Assembly: GCA_934525845.1 (NCBI GenBank)
Contig: CAKSZS010000006.1
Location: forward strand, 1-64,000
Origin: an uncultured Faecalibacterium sp.
GTDB taxonomy: Bacteria > Bacillota > Clostridia > Oscillospirales > Ruminococcaceae
Direction of reading: 5' to 3'
Length of the DNA: 64,000 bases
Every line of letters starts with the position of its first letter. The first letter of the stretch is position 1. Below the pieces are notes generated by a model. The model did not search any database, was not told where the DNA came from, and saw nothing but the letters and a program-made list of their open reading frames with translations. The position numbers and the translations under genes are program-made. Below are positions 1 through 9,509 of the stretch, one piece after another.

Positions 1-76
1 GCGGCCGTAGCTCATCTGGTAGAGCGCCACCTTGCCAAGGTGGAGGTAGCGAGTTCGAGCCTCGTCGGCCGCTCCA
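1..76 (+). tRNA. tRNA-Gly (GCC)
   Basis: A complete cloverleaf begins at the first base of the window. The acceptor stem pairs GCGGCCG with CGGCCGC, the anticodon arm presents GCC, the T arm contains GTTCGAGCC, and CCA is encoded at 74-76. The gene decodes GGC glycine codons. A strong terminator follows within 10 bases, so it probably ends its own transcript. Confidence 0.95.
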
Positions 77-82
77 ACACGA

Positions 83-125
83 AGCCATCGTTGATGCAGG
101 AATGCAGAAACGATGGCTTTTTTGC
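83..125 (+). terminator. Terminator of tRNA-Gly
   Basis: The stem AGCCATCGTT (83-92) pairs perfectly with AACGATGGCT (109-118) and is followed by a run of T. The T-run lies only on the plus side, so it serves the tRNA rather than the convergent gene. Confidence 0.9.
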
Positions 126-135
126 TTTAAGCGAA

Positions 136-1065
136 TTAGAGCTTTCCACAAGAACGACAGAGGGCAAAATTGCCATGGATACTTCCGGGAATCATCCCGC
201 TTTCCATCTGAGGTTCTAAACATTTTTCGCAGATATACCATCGGAGTCCCAGCGAATCATAAAGAGGTTCAGATGGAAGAGGGTTTCCTTTTTGATAGGT
301 AGAGCGCGAAAAATTTACGATGTACTCTTGAAAAATGCCTGGACGAGGATGAACGGTTATGGTGGGCTTTAAGGGATGAAGTCCTTTTTTAGAGAGGAAT
401 TTCATCTGTTGTTCGGTGAGTTTCTCGCCACGAACCCACCGTAATGGCAGGCGGTGCTCCGACACAGATTTCTGGAAAGCAGCAGAGTCGATCTCTTCGG
501 ATTCAAAATCAAATGAAAGGTTGACGGAGACGGTCGAAAAATTCTGAAATTGTAAAGGTTCTGAGCTTTTGCATAGATTTTTGGGTGGAACCACAATTAC
601 GGCAAGCTGATGCCCGCTGCGGGCTTCCTCTAAAATAAGAGCGTCAGGGATATTTTGACGATTTCGATGCAATACCACAGAAGACACAGAAAATACAATC
701 GGTGGGAAAACTAGTTCCCAGCGCAAATTTCGTGGGAAGGGGTCGCAGGAAAAGCGCATACCTTGATGGAGGCTGTCAAAAGCGGCATAATATGCAGGAG
801 TGAAAAAGGCGTGGTCGTGCGTGATGGCTTGCTGTAGAAGAAGGTACAGGGAAGTCATAACAAGAGCTTCCCGAGGGCAAGGTTCACCGCTGTGTGAAAA
901 ATGTGGCTGGTTGCGTTCGCCGATACGGGCAAGAAAAGGTGCGTGGCAAAAGGGACAGATGCAGCCGCATTTCTTGCCGCGGTAGCGAGCGGGGTCTTTG
1001 GCTAAATCACCAATCAAAATGACCTTGCCATTTTGCAAACCAAATGGATTTTTTAATTCGTTCAT
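136..1065 (-). CDS. CoiA-like zinc-finger protein (hypothetical)
   Basis: A 309-residue protein. Its N-terminus carries a cysteine cluster CGCICPFC (residues 33-40), then an arginine/glycine stretch and PHFSH (54-58). This resembles the N-terminal zinc-binding region of CoiA competence proteins, which precedes a nuclease-like domain. The extreme C-terminus has a second zinc ribbon, CEKC and CRSC (about 279-306). I see no convincing nuclease motif in the middle (an HR-rich beta region only). It is monocistronic, with a promoter at 1125-1152 and a weak AAGG ribosome-binding site. A role in DNA uptake or processing is a family-based guess. Confidence 0.6.
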   Translation of the reverse strand: MNELKNPFGLQNGKVILIGDLAKDPARYRGKKCGCICPFCHAPFLARIGERNQPHFSHSGEPCPREALVMTSLYLLLQQAITHDHAFFTPAYYAAFDSLHQGMRFSCDPFPRNLRWELVFPPIVFSVSSVVLHRNRQNIPDALILEEARSGHQLAVIVVPPKNLCKSSEPLQFQNFSTVSVNLSFDFESEEIDSAAFQKSVSEHRLPLRWVRGEKLTEQQMKFLSKKGLHPLKPTITVHPRPGIFQEYIVNFSRSTYQKGNPLPSEPLYDSLGLRWYICEKCLEPQMESGMIPGSIHGNFALCRSCGKL

Positions 1066-1124
1066 ATGTAAAAACCTTAGGAGTGTTTTGTGTGGGTGAG
1101 GGATAAATCGTAACGACTACCTTT

Positions 1125-1152
1125 AATATATCACACAAAGAGTTTTTGGCAA
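1125..1152 (-). promoter_or_regulatory. Promoter of the CoiA-like gene
   Basis: Read on the minus strand, TTGCCA and TATATT are separated by 16 bases. They lie about 60 bases upstream of the start codon. Confidence 0.6.
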
Positions 1153-1205
1153 GGAGGAATGGCATAGAGGAGACTTCCATTTGTTGCGGCAATTCTAGCC
1201 GATGA

Positions 1206-1243
1206 AAAAGAAATCCCGAAATGACGATCGTCGTTTCGGGATT
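1206..1243 (-). terminator. Terminator of the AEC transporter
   Basis: A near-perfect 16-base stem at 1212-1243 pairs AATCCCGAAA with TTTCGGGATT around a CGATCG centre. An A-rich flank on the left gives the T-run on the minus strand, downstream of the transporter. Confidence 0.8.
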
Positions 1244-1310
1244 CAGGCCTACAAAATAATTTTGGTTAAAAATGGCTGGAGCCGAATGTGGTGACAAGCT
1301 TCAACTGCTG

Positions 1311-2237
1311 TTACATCACCAGCGTGATCACCAGTGCGCACAGCGGCAGGGTAACGATGCTGAGCAGGGTCGTCAGCACGACGCTGCCGGCGGCAAAGTG
1401 CTCATCGTGGCCGAACTGCACCGCGAACACTGAGGTGATGGCGGCGGCAGGGCAGCACTCCAGCAGAGCCACCACCTGGGCGGCCATGCCGTGGAAGCCC
1501 AGCAGGCCAAACGCCACCAGGCAGACCGCCGGGATCACCAGCATTCGTACGGCAGCCAGCTTCCAGATGTGGACATCGGTGACGATGCTGCGCACGTTTC
1601 CGGCGGCGATCAGCATACCGGTGATGAGCATGGACAACGGCGTGTTGATGCCGGCCAGCAGTTCCAGCGGCTGGGTGAGCAGCGTAGGCAGCGGGATCTG
1701 CAGCAGATAGATGGCCAGACCGATGACCATGGCGTACAGGATGGGTGTGTGCAGCAGACTGCGGATGACTTCTTTCGGATCAGAACTGCCGCTGACAAAG
1801 GCGTAGCCCATCGTCCACAGCAGGATGTTGAACACCGTCACATAGGCGCTGGCGTAGAGCAGACCCTCCGAGCCGAACAGGGCGGAGATAAGCGGGAAGC
1901 CCATGTAGGCCGCGTTGGAGAAAATGCACGCGAACCGGAAGATGGGAGCGCGGCGGTCCTTCCGGCGGGCGGTGAGCACCAGCGTCAGCACGGTGCCGAT
2001 GAAGATGGCCAGCACGCTCATGCCGAACGCGGCCAGCAGGTTGTGCAGGATCTCCATGCTGAAGTCCATCCGATAGGAATTGACGATCATGGCGGGCACG
2101 ATGATGTAAACCAGCAGATTGGACAGCACCTGCTTGCCCTCCGGCTTCAGGACGCCGGTCTTGACAGCGGCGGCACCGGTGGCAATGAGCAGAAACAGCA
2201 CAGCGACCTGTTGGGCGGTGATGAGTGCAAGCTCCAT
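1311..2237 (-). CDS. AEC-family auxin/malate-type transporter
   Basis: A 308-residue membrane protein with about ten hydrophobic segments in two five-helix halves, as expected for the auxin efflux carrier family. It carries the family-typical segments NAAYMGFP and NTPLSMLITG. Members move organic acids or amino-acid derivatives across the cytoplasmic membrane. The substrate cannot be read from sequence. I place the start at 2237, where GAGGAGG precedes the ATG, instead of an upstream in-frame ATG that adds a non-conserved tail. It has its own promoter (2282-2310) and terminator (1206-1243), so it is a single-gene unit. Confidence 0.88.
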   Translation of the reverse strand: MELALITAQQVAVLFLLIATGAAAVKTGVLKPEGKQVLSNLLVYIIVPAMIVNSYRMDFSMEILHNLLAAFGMSVLAIFIGTVLTLVLTARRKDRRAPIFRFACIFSNAAYMGFPLISALFGSEGLLYASAYVTVFNILLWTMGYAFVSGSSDPKEVIRSLLHTPILYAMVIGLAIYLLQIPLPTLLTQPLELLAGINTPLSMLITGMLIAAGNVRSIVTDVHIWKLAAVRMLVIPAVCLVAFGLLGFHGMAAQVVALLECCPAAAITSVFAVQFGHDEHFAAGSVVLTTLLSIVTLPLCALVITLVM

Positions 2238-2281
2238 AATGAGTTCCTCCTCGATAGGTATTTTACGAAAAATACAACATA

Positions 2282-2310
2282 GATATAGCACAACCCCCCG
2301 CATCTGACAA
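2282..2310 (-). promoter_or_regulatory. Promoter of the AEC transporter
   Basis: On the minus strand, TTGTCA and TATATC are spaced by 17 bases. The region also contains an imperfect GC-rich stem that could end the upstream nucleoid-protein transcript. Confidence 0.6.
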
Positions 2311-2349
2311 GAGCAAATGCAGGGGTTTTGAAAATTTTGCAGATTCTGC

Positions 2350-3339
2350 TTACAAAATCACATTTTTGATGAGCAGAGAAATGCTGCCGTCCGCGTCGTG
2401 CAGGAACTCCACCTCCGATTCCGAGTTCAGCAGTTCGGTGGGGATCTTCACCTCGATGCCGTTGGCGGTGTGGATGCTCCGGCTCTCCATGCGGCGGATG
2501 CGGGCCGGGGCCACCGTTACCGGCTGCTCCGGAGCTTCCAGCACATCGCTCTTCTCCACATAATCGTCAAAGGGCACAGCGGCCAGGGGATATTCCTCTT
2601 CCAGCTGCTGGCGCACCTGTGCAATGGAGACCTGGTTGTCGTTGTCGGCGGCCTGGTTCGCCAGCATCATGGCCACCTGTGCCTCCACATGGGGCTGGTC
2701 GGCATAGTTCTCCTGCACGGCCTGGACGGCGGCGTCCTGGATGGCCTGCAGCTTTTTCTTTTCCGGCTGGGCGGTGGTGTACTGGAAAACCACCGTGGAC
2801 AGGTAAAATTCCTTGTGGCCGTCGATGTCGTACTTCTTTTCCAGCAGACGCATGGAATAATCGGTCAGGCTGACCAGTGCACCTTCTTCCACACGGCCGC
2901 TCTGGGTGGGCAGGCAGGCGCGCTGCAGGATGAGCGAGTTCAGCGGGGCACCTTCTACAGTCTCGGTATAGTGGGTGTAGCCGTTTTTGTAGTTCAGTTT
3001 GAGGATGCCCAGCCAGGGTTCGCCGTCCCGGGTGAAATCCACCACGGCCAGGTCAGCTCCGGGAATGGTGCTGTGGGCGTGCATATAGTCGAACAGCACC
3101 CCGGCAATGCGGCAGGACAGATCCACAAAATCCTTGTTATGCTCCAGCTCATTCCGGAAGGCGGAATCGGCCAGCGGGCGGCACTGGCGGATCTCATCGC
3201 TGGCCAGCAGCTTTTCGATGTGGTTCTGCAGATAAGCGGCCTTTTCAGCGGTCAGCTCCATTACGCTGCCGCTGAGGATGGGGGCGTCCAGCGTGGTGTC
3301 CAGGACGTGCAGGATGGCCTGATGAATGATGATCTCCAT
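2350..3339 (-). CDS. 37-kDa nucleoid-associated protein (NA37/YejK family)
   Basis: A 329-residue soluble protein starting MEIIIHQAILHVLD, characteristic of the NA37/NdpA nucleoid-associated family (usual length about 335). The N-terminal half contains the conserved asparagine/tyrosine-rich segment KLNYKNGYTHY. The C-terminus ends with a beta-rich GIEVKIPTELL segment. Family members bind DNA in the nucleoid; in Firmicutes the role is poorly defined. The start at 3339 follows AAGAAGGAA. Longer upstream reading in this frame is non-coding. It is divergent from the PH-domain gene, sharing a 135-base promoter region that contains an extended -10 (TGGTATACT) for this gene. Confidence 0.85.
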   Translation of the reverse strand: MEIIIHQAILHVLDTTLDAPILSGSVMELTAEKAAYLQNHIEKLLASDEIRQCRPLADSAFRNELEHNKDFVDLSCRIAGVLFDYMHAHSTIPGADLAVVDFTRDGEPWLGILKLNYKNGYTHYTETVEGAPLNSLILQRACLPTQSGRVEEGALVSLTDYSMRLLEKKYDIDGHKEFYLSTVVFQYTTAQPEKKKLQAIQDAAVQAVQENYADQPHVEAQVAMMLANQAADNDNQVSIAQVRQQLEEEYPLAAVPFDDYVEKSDVLEAPEQPVTVAPARIRRMESRSIHTANGIEVKIPTELLNSESEVEFLHDADGSISLLIKNVIL

Positions 3340-3418
3340 GATGTTCCTTCTTTCCCATTGAAATGCGTTTCCGGGTGTCAGTATACCACATCCGGCGGCA
3401 AAAGGCGAGAGGGACGGC

Positions 3419-3447
3419 TTGTCAAGCGAGGCGGTTCCTGCTACAAT
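3419..3447 (+). promoter_or_regulatory. Promoter of the PH-domain gene
   Basis: TTGTCA and TACAAT are separated by 17 bases, ending 27 bases before the start codon. Confidence 0.7.
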
Positions 3448-3474
3448 GGAGCCAACAGAAAGGGGTGTCTGACT

Positions 3475-3852
3475 ATGGAATTTCGGGATAAGCCCATGCA
3501 GAATCTTGTCCGCATTGCAGAAAAGGACATCTGCAAAAATGTGCAGAAGCTGCTGCTGAGCGGGGAACAGGTGGTGGGAGCCTACAAGACTGTACGCGAC
3601 CAGGCCGTCTTTACGACCCACCGGATGATTCTGGTGGATATGCAGGGAGTCACCGGGACCCGGCAGGAGATCTTTGTACTGCCTTATAAAAAGGTGCTGC
3701 ATTTCGGCATCCAAACAGCCGGCTTCGGCGATCCGCTGCAAAGCTCTCAGCTGACCGTCTGCTTTGCGGACGGCCACGAGGCGAAGTTCGGCTTCATCGG
3801 GCAGGAGGACCTCTTCGCGGTGGCCAACGCCATCAGCCGCTGCATTTTGTAA
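3475..3852 (+). CDS. Bacterial PH-domain protein
   Basis: A 125-residue protein with no membrane segment or signal. It has the alternating hydrophobic beta strands and the TTHRMILVD and LPYKKVLHFGI segments typical of bacterial pleckstrin-homology (bPH, DUF1696/YvbH-type) domains. These small proteins often oligomerise; the function is unknown. The start at 3475 follows AAAGGGGTG. The gene is monocistronic, with its own promoter and a terminator shared with the convergent MFS gene. Confidence 0.8.
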   Translation: MEFRDKPMQNLVRIAEKDICKNVQKLLLSGEQVVGAYKTVRDQAVFTTHRMILVDMQGVTGTRQEIFVLPYKKVLHFGIQTAGFGDPLQSSQLTVCFADGHEAKFGFIGQEDLFAVANAISRCIL

Positions 3853-3860
3853 ATCGGATA

Positions 3861-3902
3861 CACAAAGCCCCCGCTCGGTGTACGCCGGACGGGGGCTTTG
3901 TG
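3861..3902. terminator. Bidirectional terminator, PH-domain gene / MFS gene
   Basis: A perfect 13-base stem, CACAAAGCCCCCG (3861-3873) with CGGGGGCTTTGTG (3890-3902), lies between two convergent genes. Confidence 0.8.
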
Positions 3903-3932
3903 CTGCTGTATACGAAAAGGGAGAATGACAAG

Positions 3933-5096
3933 TTACGTGCGGCGCGTCTTGCGCACCAGCTGCTCATGCATGACCACCATGAGCACCAGAAGGGCCAGCA
4001 GGTAGAAGGGGAACAGCGCCGGGGTGATGTTGTTGGCCAGCAGGCCGAACAGCGGCGGCATGACCAGATTGCCCACATAGGCGCTGGCCATCTGGATGCC
4101 GATGATGGCCTGCGATTTGTCCGCACCGAAGTGATCCGGCGTGGAGTGGATGATGCTGGGGTAGATGGGCGCACAGCCCACACCCACCAAAACGAGACCA
4201 ATCAGGGAGAGCAGTTCCGGTCCGGGCAGGAGCAAGGCGGCCACACCGATGGCCAGAACGGTCTGGCCCAGCCGGATCATCTGAGGATCGTTGAATTTTA
4301 AGGTAAGAAAGCCGCAGGCGGCGCGCCCGGCGGTGATGCCGATGTAAAACAGGCTGGCAAAGCTGGCGGCGGTCTGAGCTGAGACGCCTTTGCACAGGGT
4401 CAGGTAGCTGCTGGCCCACAGCCCGGCGGTGGTCTCCAGAGCGCAGTAGCAGAAGAAGCAGAGCAGGACCTCTTTGGCGCCGGGCAGCGCCAGCACCTGC
4501 CGGAAGCTCAGTGCCTTCGGGGCGGTCTCCGGGTCAGCGGCTTCGGCCCGGCGGGTCTTCCACAGGGGCAGACTGACCACCAGAATAAGGGTCAGCAGGA
4601 TCTGAAACAGCGCAATGGCCCGGTAGCCGCTGTTCCAGCGCAGGCCGTGAGACAGGGCCGCGCCCATGACCATGGGACTGATCATGGTGCCCACGCCCCA
4701 CATACAGTGCAGCCAGCTCATATGGCGGCTCTCGTAGTGGAGGGCGACGTAGTTGTTCAGGGCGGCATCCACGCTGCCCGCGCCCAGTCCGTAGGGAATG
4801 GCCCACAGGCAGAGCATCCAGAACCGGGTGGAGATGGAGAACCCGAACAGGGCCGCGGCGGTCATGCCCACGCTGATGGCGGTGACCTTTCCAGCCCCCA
4901 GACTGCGGGTCAGCCGGTCGCTGTTCAGGCTGGAAATGATGGTGCCCAGCGAGATGATCATGGACAGGATGCCCGCACAGGACACCGGCACGCCCAGCGC
5001 CGGATACATGGTGGGCCAGGCGGACCCCAGCAGGGAATCCGGCAGGCCCAGACTGATGAAGGCCAGATAGATGATGGGCAGCAAAAGCTGGAACAT
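3933..5096 (-). CDS. MFS transporter (fucose-permease-like)
   Basis: A 387-residue protein with about twelve hydrophobic segments and the short major-facilitator architecture. LPDSLLGSAWP near the N-terminus and a SLNSDRLTRSLGAG loop between helices 2 and 3 fit the FucP/YfkF-like sugar-porter branch. The substrate is unknown. The start at 5096 follows CGGGAGGAAAAC; upstream codons in frame are not conserved-looking. It lies divergent to an AraC regulator across 153 bases, a common arrangement for a carrier under AraC control, but no operator is obvious. Confidence 0.88.
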   Translation of the reverse strand: MFQLLLPIIYLAFISLGLPDSLLGSAWPTMYPALGVPVSCAGILSMIISLGTIISSLNSDRLTRSLGAGKVTAISVGMTAAALFGFSISTRFWMLCLWAIPYGLGAGSVDAALNNYVALHYESRHMSWLHCMWGVGTMISPMVMGAALSHGLRWNSGYRAIALFQILLTLILVVSLPLWKTRRAEAADPETAPKALSFRQVLALPGAKEVLLCFFCYCALETTAGLWASSYLTLCKGVSAQTAASFASLFYIGITAGRAACGFLTLKFNDPQMIRLGQTVLAIGVAALLLPGPELLSLIGLVLVGVGCAPIYPSIIHSTPDHFGADKSQAIIGIQMASAYVGNLVMPPLFGLLANNITPALFPFYLLALLVLMVVMHEQLVRKTRRT

Positions 5097-5249
5097 GGGT
5101 TGTTTTCCTCCCGGGTCGGTGTTATACTGAAATCGTTTCTCTGGTAGAATAATATCACGAAATCCACGGGATGGATAGAACAAAAACACCTGATTTGTAC
5201 AACAAAATCAGCTTTGATGAAAAAGTGCGGACACAGGGGAGGGAGCAGA

Positions 5250-6188
5250 ATGGCATTTCAGACCAGCTGTGCGGCGGGAGCGGAGACCGGCGGACTGCTG
5301 TGTGCTCCGGACATCGCGGCAGGCGCCGATGGCCGGGAACTTGTGCAGCATGGCAGTGCACTGTTTCCCATTGCCTGCTATGCCGAAGATCTGGAAAGCT
5401 ATGCGGTGGCCTGGCACTGGCATGAGGAGTTCGAGTATATCCTCGCGGTACAGGGGCCGCTGAACGTGAATGTGGGCAAGACACGGCTGACCCTGCAGAC
5501 CGGACAGGGAGTGCTCATCAACTCCGGGGTCCTCCATGCGGTGGAGCAGGCCGGAACGAGCGGCGCAATGCTCCATTCCGGGGTGTTCCACCCCCGGCTC
5601 GTGGGCGGAATGGATACCATCTTCTGGCAAAAACTCATCCGCCCGCTGCTGCAGCCCGGTGCGCCGGCGTTTTTCTGGCTGGAAGAAGAGGAACCCCGGC
5701 AGCGGCAGGTGCTTGCCCATCTGCGGAACGCCTGGAACGCTGTGGCAGAGGAACCCTTTGATTACGAGAACCAGGTGCGGTATCACCTCTCGGCGGCACT
5801 GCGCCTGCTGAGCATTCAGTGTGCGGACGAAAAACGGAAGGTCTCCCGGCAGGAACAAATCGCCGCCGAACGGATGAAGCAGATGCTTCGCTTTGTGGAG
5901 GAGCACTATGCGGAGGAACTGACCGTGGAGCGCATTGCGGCCGATGCAGCTCTGAGCGAGAGCGCGTGCCTGCGCTCGTTCCGGCAGGTACTGGGCATCA
6001 CGCCCATCCAGTACGTCAAGCAGTTCCGGGTGGAAAAGGCGGCGGAACTCCTGCGTTCCACCCAGCTCAAGACCGGCGAGATCGGGGCCGAATGCGGCTT
6101 TGCGGACGGCAGCTACTTCATCAAGACCTTCCGGGAGATCAAGCACTGCACCCCGAAAGAATATCGGAAGCGCTTTGAAAAAGAATAA
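5250..6188 (+). CDS. AraC-family transcriptional regulator
   Basis: A 312-residue regulator. The N-terminal half is a cupin-like sensor with WHWHEEFEYI (about residues 57-66) and a GVLINSGVLHAV strand. The C-terminal 100 residues hold two helix-turn-helix units, including SESACLRSFRQVLGITPIQY and the hallmark FADGSYFIKTFREI. The start at 5250 is chosen because GGGAGGGAGC precedes it. The gene runs 20 bases ahead of a MATE exporter in the same orientation and diverges from an MFS carrier, so it plausibly controls one or both. Confidence 0.92.
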   Translation: MAFQTSCAAGAETGGLLCAPDIAAGADGRELVQHGSALFPIACYAEDLESYAVAWHWHEEFEYILAVQGPLNVNVGKTRLTLQTGQGVLINSGVLHAVEQAGTSGAMLHSGVFHPRLVGGMDTIFWQKLIRPLLQPGAPAFFWLEEEEPRQRQVLAHLRNAWNAVAEEPFDYENQVRYHLSAALRLLSIQCADEKRKVSRQEQIAAERMKQMLRFVEEHYAEELTVERIAADAALSESACLRSFRQVLGITPIQYVKQFRVEKAAELLRSTQLKTGEIGAECGFADGSYFIKTFREIKHCTPKEYRKRFEKE

Positions 6189-6208
6189 AAAGGAGAATTG
6201 AAAGAATC

Positions 6209-7537
6209 ATGCAGCGAAGTTTGACACAGGGACCGATCACGAAGGGCATCTTGCTGTTTGCCCTGCCGCTGATGTTCGGCAACCTGCTGCAGCAGATGTA
6301 CAACATCGCAGATACCTGGGTCGTGGGCCGGTTCCTGGGGGCAGATGCCCTGGCGGCGGTCGGCTCGTCCTATACCCTGATGACCTTCCTCACCTCCATT
6401 TTGCTGGGCCTGTGCATGGGCAGCGGCGCGGCCATCTCGATGCAGTATGGCAGCGGGGAACACGACCGGATGCGGCAGAGCGTGTTCCAGTCCTTTGCGC
6501 TCATCGCGGGCATGGCGCTGGTGCTGAACCTGCTGGTGTATCTGGGGCTGGACGGCATCCTGTGGGTCCTGCGGGTGCCGGAAGAGCTGAAACCCCTGAT
6601 GAAACAGTATCTGGTCATCATCTTCCTGGGCATCACGGCAACTTTCCTGTATAATTACTTTGCCAACCTCCTGCGGGCCATCGGCAATTCGCTGGTGCCG
6701 CTGGTGTTTCTGGCGGTGTCGGCGGTCCTGAATGTCATCCTCGATCTGGTGTGCGTGCTGGTGCTCCACTGGGGTGTACGGGGTGCGGCAGGGGCCACCA
6801 CCTTTTCGCAGTTCGTGTCCGGCATCGGCATCGGGGTGTATACCCTGAAAAAGTTCCCAGAGCTGTGCCCCCGCAAAGAAGACTGCCGCTGGGACAAGCA
6901 GAACCTGAGCACCATTCTGAACCTTTCGGTGATGACCAGCGTCCAGCAGTCCATCATGAACTTCGGCATCCTGATGGTGCAGGGCCTGGTGAACAGCTTC
7001 GGCACGGTCATCATGGCGGCGTTTGCGGCGGCGGTGAAGATCGATTCCTTCGCTTATATGCCGGTGCAGGACTTCGGCAACGCGTTCTCCACCTATGTGG
7101 CCCAGAACTACGGGGCCGGCCAGACCGAGCGCATCCGCAAGGGCATCCGCAGTGCAGGCCTGACCAGTGCGGTGTTCTGCGTCTGCATCAGTGCACTGGT
7201 GTGCCTGTTCGCGGCCCCGCTCATGGGCATCTTCATCGACCCGTCGCAGACCGACATCATCGCTGCCGGGGTGCACTACCTGCACATGGAAGGTGCGTTC
7301 TATCTGGGCATCGGCATCCTGTTCCTGCTGTACGGCTATTACCGCGCAGTCAATCAGCCGCAGATGTCGGTGATTCTGACCATCGCGTCGCTGGGCACCC
7401 GCGTGGTGCTGGCATATCTGCTGTCGGCCACCCCGCTGGGTGTCACCGGCATCTGGATGAGCGTGCCCATCGGCTGGGCACTGGCGGATGCCATTGGCAT
7501 CGGGTACTATTGGAAACAGAAAAAAGCACAAACATAA
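6209..7537 (+). CDS. MATE-family efflux transporter
   Basis: A 442-residue membrane protein with twelve hydrophobic segments. The N-terminal MATE signatures PLMFGNLLQQMYNIADTWVV and FLGADALAAVGSS are present. Family members export cationic drugs or metabolites using Na+ or H+. AAAGGAGAA precedes the ATG. It follows the AraC gene after 20 bases, forming a two-gene operon closed by the hairpin at 7542-7600. No substrate can be assigned. Confidence 0.93.
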   Translation: MQRSLTQGPITKGILLFALPLMFGNLLQQMYNIADTWVVGRFLGADALAAVGSSYTLMTFLTSILLGLCMGSGAAISMQYGSGEHDRMRQSVFQSFALIAGMALVLNLLVYLGLDGILWVLRVPEELKPLMKQYLVIIFLGITATFLYNYFANLLRAIGNSLVPLVFLAVSAVLNVILDLVCVLVLHWGVRGAAGATTFSQFVSGIGIGVYTLKKFPELCPRKEDCRWDKQNLSTILNLSVMTSVQQSIMNFGILMVQGLVNSFGTVIMAAFAAAVKIDSFAYMPVQDFGNAFSTYVAQNYGAGQTERIRKGIRSAGLTSAVFCVCISALVCLFAAPLMGIFIDPSQTDIIAAGVHYLHMEGAFYLGIGILFLLYGYYRAVNQPQMSVILTIASLGTRVVLAYLLSATPLGVTGIWMSVPIGWALADAIGIGYYWKQKKAQT

Positions 7538-7541
7538 AAGA

Positions 7542-7600
7542 AAAATCATCTGCAGGGAATTTCCCGGAGAATGTCCGGAGAGATCCCTGCAGATGATTTT
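7542..7600. terminator. Bidirectional terminator, MATE / pyrG
   Basis: A long stem pairs AAAATCATCTGCAGGGA with TCCCTGCAGATGATTTT, with T-runs on both strands between convergent genes. Confidence 0.88.
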
Positions 7601-7630
7601 GTTTTGTACGATCTTACGCGAAGAGGCTGC

Positions 7631-9274
7631 TTACATATGCAGCAGGCTGCGCTGCTCGCTGGCACGGAACTTGAGCGCTGCCGCGATGAAGCCCTTGAAC
7701 AGAGGATGAGCGCGGTTGGGGCGGCTCTTGAACTCGGGGTGGAACTGGGCACCCAGATGGAAGTCCCGGCCGGGCAGCTCTACAGTCTCCACCAGATGGC
7801 CGTCCGGGCTGGTGCCGGAAATGACCAGGCCGGCGTTCTCCATCTCCTGCCGGAAGTCGTTGTTGAACTCGTAGCGGTGGCGGTGACGCTCCCAGATCTC
7901 AGCCTCGCCGTAGCACTCGGCCATCTTGGTGCCGGGCTTGACGGCGCAGGGATACTTGCCCAGACGCATGGTGCCGCCCTTGGGAATGTTGCCCTGCTGG
8001 TCCGGCATCAGGGAGATGACGTTGTGTTTGCCGTCCGGGGTGAACTCGCTGGAATTGGCGTCGGCATAGCCCAGCACGCCGCGGGCGAACTCCATGACCA
8101 TGATCTGCATACCCAGGCAGATGCCGAAGTAAGGCACATGATTCTCGCGGGCATACTGTGCGGCCTGGATCATGCCCTCAATGCCGCGGTCGCCGAAGCC
8201 GCCGGGCACGATGATGCCGTCCACATCCGAGAAGGCTTCCTTGCAGGCGGCCTGGTCGGTCAGGTCCTCACTCTCCACCCATTTGATCTCCACCTGACTG
8301 TCGTTCTCGAAGCCGGCGTGGTACAGGCTCTCCATGACGGACAGGTAGGCGTCGTGCAGCTTGACGTACTTGCCTACCAGGGCGATGGTGCAGGTCTTGC
8401 TGCGGGTGGCGATGCGGCTTACCACCTGCTTCCATTCGGTTAGGTCTGCGGCGGGCACATCCAGCTTGAGCTTCTTCACCACCACGTCATCCAGACCGTT
8501 GGTGTGCAGCATCAGCGGGCACTGGTACAGGCTGGGCATGGTCAGGTTCTCAATGACGCACTCGGGCTTGACGTTGCAGAAGGTGCTGATCTTGCGGCGG
8601 ATGTCGCCGCCCACGCTGCCGTCGGCCCGCAGGATGATGATGTCCGGGTTCACGCCCATGCCCTGCAGCTCCTTCACGGAGTGCTGGGCGGGCTTGGACT
8701 TGTACTCGTCCGAGCCGGAGATGTAGGGCACCAGCACCACATGGATGAAGCAGCAGTTGTCGCGGCCCTGCTCCAGGCCCACCTGCCGGATGGCCTCCAG
8801 GAAGGGCTGGCTCTCGATGTCGCCGGTGGTGCCGCCGATCTCGGTAATGACCACATCGGCCCCGGTGGAGGAAGCCATGTTGTAGATGTAGCTCTTGATC
8901 TCGTTGGTGATGTGGGGGATGATCTGGACGGTCTGGCCCAGATAGGCACCCTGACGCTCCTTGTTCAGCACGTTCCAGTACACCTTGCCGGTGGTCAGGT
9001 TGGAGTACTTGTTCAGGTTCTCGTCGATGAAGCGCTCGTAGTGGCCCAGATCCAGGTCGGTCTCGGTGCCGTCGTCGGTGACGAACACCTCACCGTGCTG
9101 CAGGGGGCTCATGGTGCCGGGGTCCACGTTGACGTAGGGGTCCAGCTTCTGGCTGGCCACCTTCAGGCCGCGGCACTTGAGCAGGCGTCCCAGCGAAGCT
9201 GCCGTGATGCCCTTGCCCAGGCCGGACACGACGCCGCCGGTGACAAAAATAAATTTAGTCTGTTTTTCTGCCAT
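7631..9274 (-). CDS. pyrG: CTP synthase
   Basis: A 547-residue enzyme that amidates UTP to CTP using glutamine and ATP in the cytoplasm. The N-terminal synthetase domain opens with [14 protein letters not shown] and contains the conserved [16 protein letters not shown]. The C-terminal class I amidotransferase domain has the nucleophile in [11 protein letters not shown] and the histidine/glutamate in [10 protein letters not shown]. Length is standard (about 535-550). GAGGAGGAAC precedes the ATG. It lies downstream of the glutamine synthetase cluster on the same strand, separated by a palindromic repeat. Its glutamine use gives a metabolic link, but cotranscription is uncertain. Confidence 0.97.
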   Translation of the reverse strand: MAEKQTKFIFVTGGVVSGLGKGITAASLGRLLKCRGLKVASQKLDPYVNVDPGTMSPLQHGEVFVTDDGTETDLDLGHYERFIDENLNKYSNLTTGKVYWNVLNKERQGAYLGQTVQIIPHITNEIKSYIYNMASSTGADVVITEIGGTTGDIESQPFLEAIRQVGLEQGRDNCCFIHVVLVPYISGSDEYKSKPAQHSVKELQGMGVNPDIIILRADGSVGGDIRRKISTFCNVKPECVIENLTMPSLYQCPLMLHTNGLDDVVVKKLKLDVPAADLTEWKQVVSRIATRSKTCTIALVGKYVKLHDAYLSVMESLYHAGFENDSQVEIKWVESEDLTDQAACKEAFSDVDGIIVPGGFGDRGIEGMIQAAQYARENHVPYFGICLGMQIMVMEFARGVLGYADANSSEFTPDGKHNVISLMPDQQGNIPKGGTMRLGKYPCAVKPGTKMAECYGEAEIWERHRHRYEFNNDFRQEMENAGLVISGTSPDGHLVETVELPGRDFHLGAQFHPEFKSRPNRAHPLFKGFIAAALKFRASEQRSLLHM

Positions 9275-9326
9275 AAAAGTTCCTCCTCTATGTTTCCCTT
9301 AATGGTATACTTTTCTTTTCCTTGGA

Positions 9327-9488
9327 AACCCTCTCAGTCTGCTCCCGTTGGTCGCAGCCAGCTCTCCCGAAGGGCGAGCTTTATGCGTTCGAACGGGAAA
9401 GTGCGCCCTTCACAAGGAGGACAGCGCTTCCGTCAGCAGGGGAAAAGCCCCCCTCGGGGGAGCTGGCGCGTCAGCGCCTGAGAGGATT
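9327..9488. repeat. Palindromic intergenic repeat, copy A (CCCTCTCAG family)
   Basis: The element starts AACCCTCTCAGTC and ends CAGCGCCTGAGAGGATT, an imperfect terminal inversion. Inside are the modules AGCTCTCCCGAAGG and GGGGGAGCTGGCGCG. The same ends and modules recur at 15614, 22849, 26748, 29291 and 35519. It lies between the ANTAR gene and pyrG. Confidence 0.85.
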
Positions 9489-9509
9489 ATTACTTTTCCC
9501 AACCCAGTA

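Noticed and set aside
6113..7549. Open frame of 478 codons on the minus strand
   Set aside because: Antisense of the MATE gene, with the Gln/His/Asp-rich composition typical of shadows in this genome.
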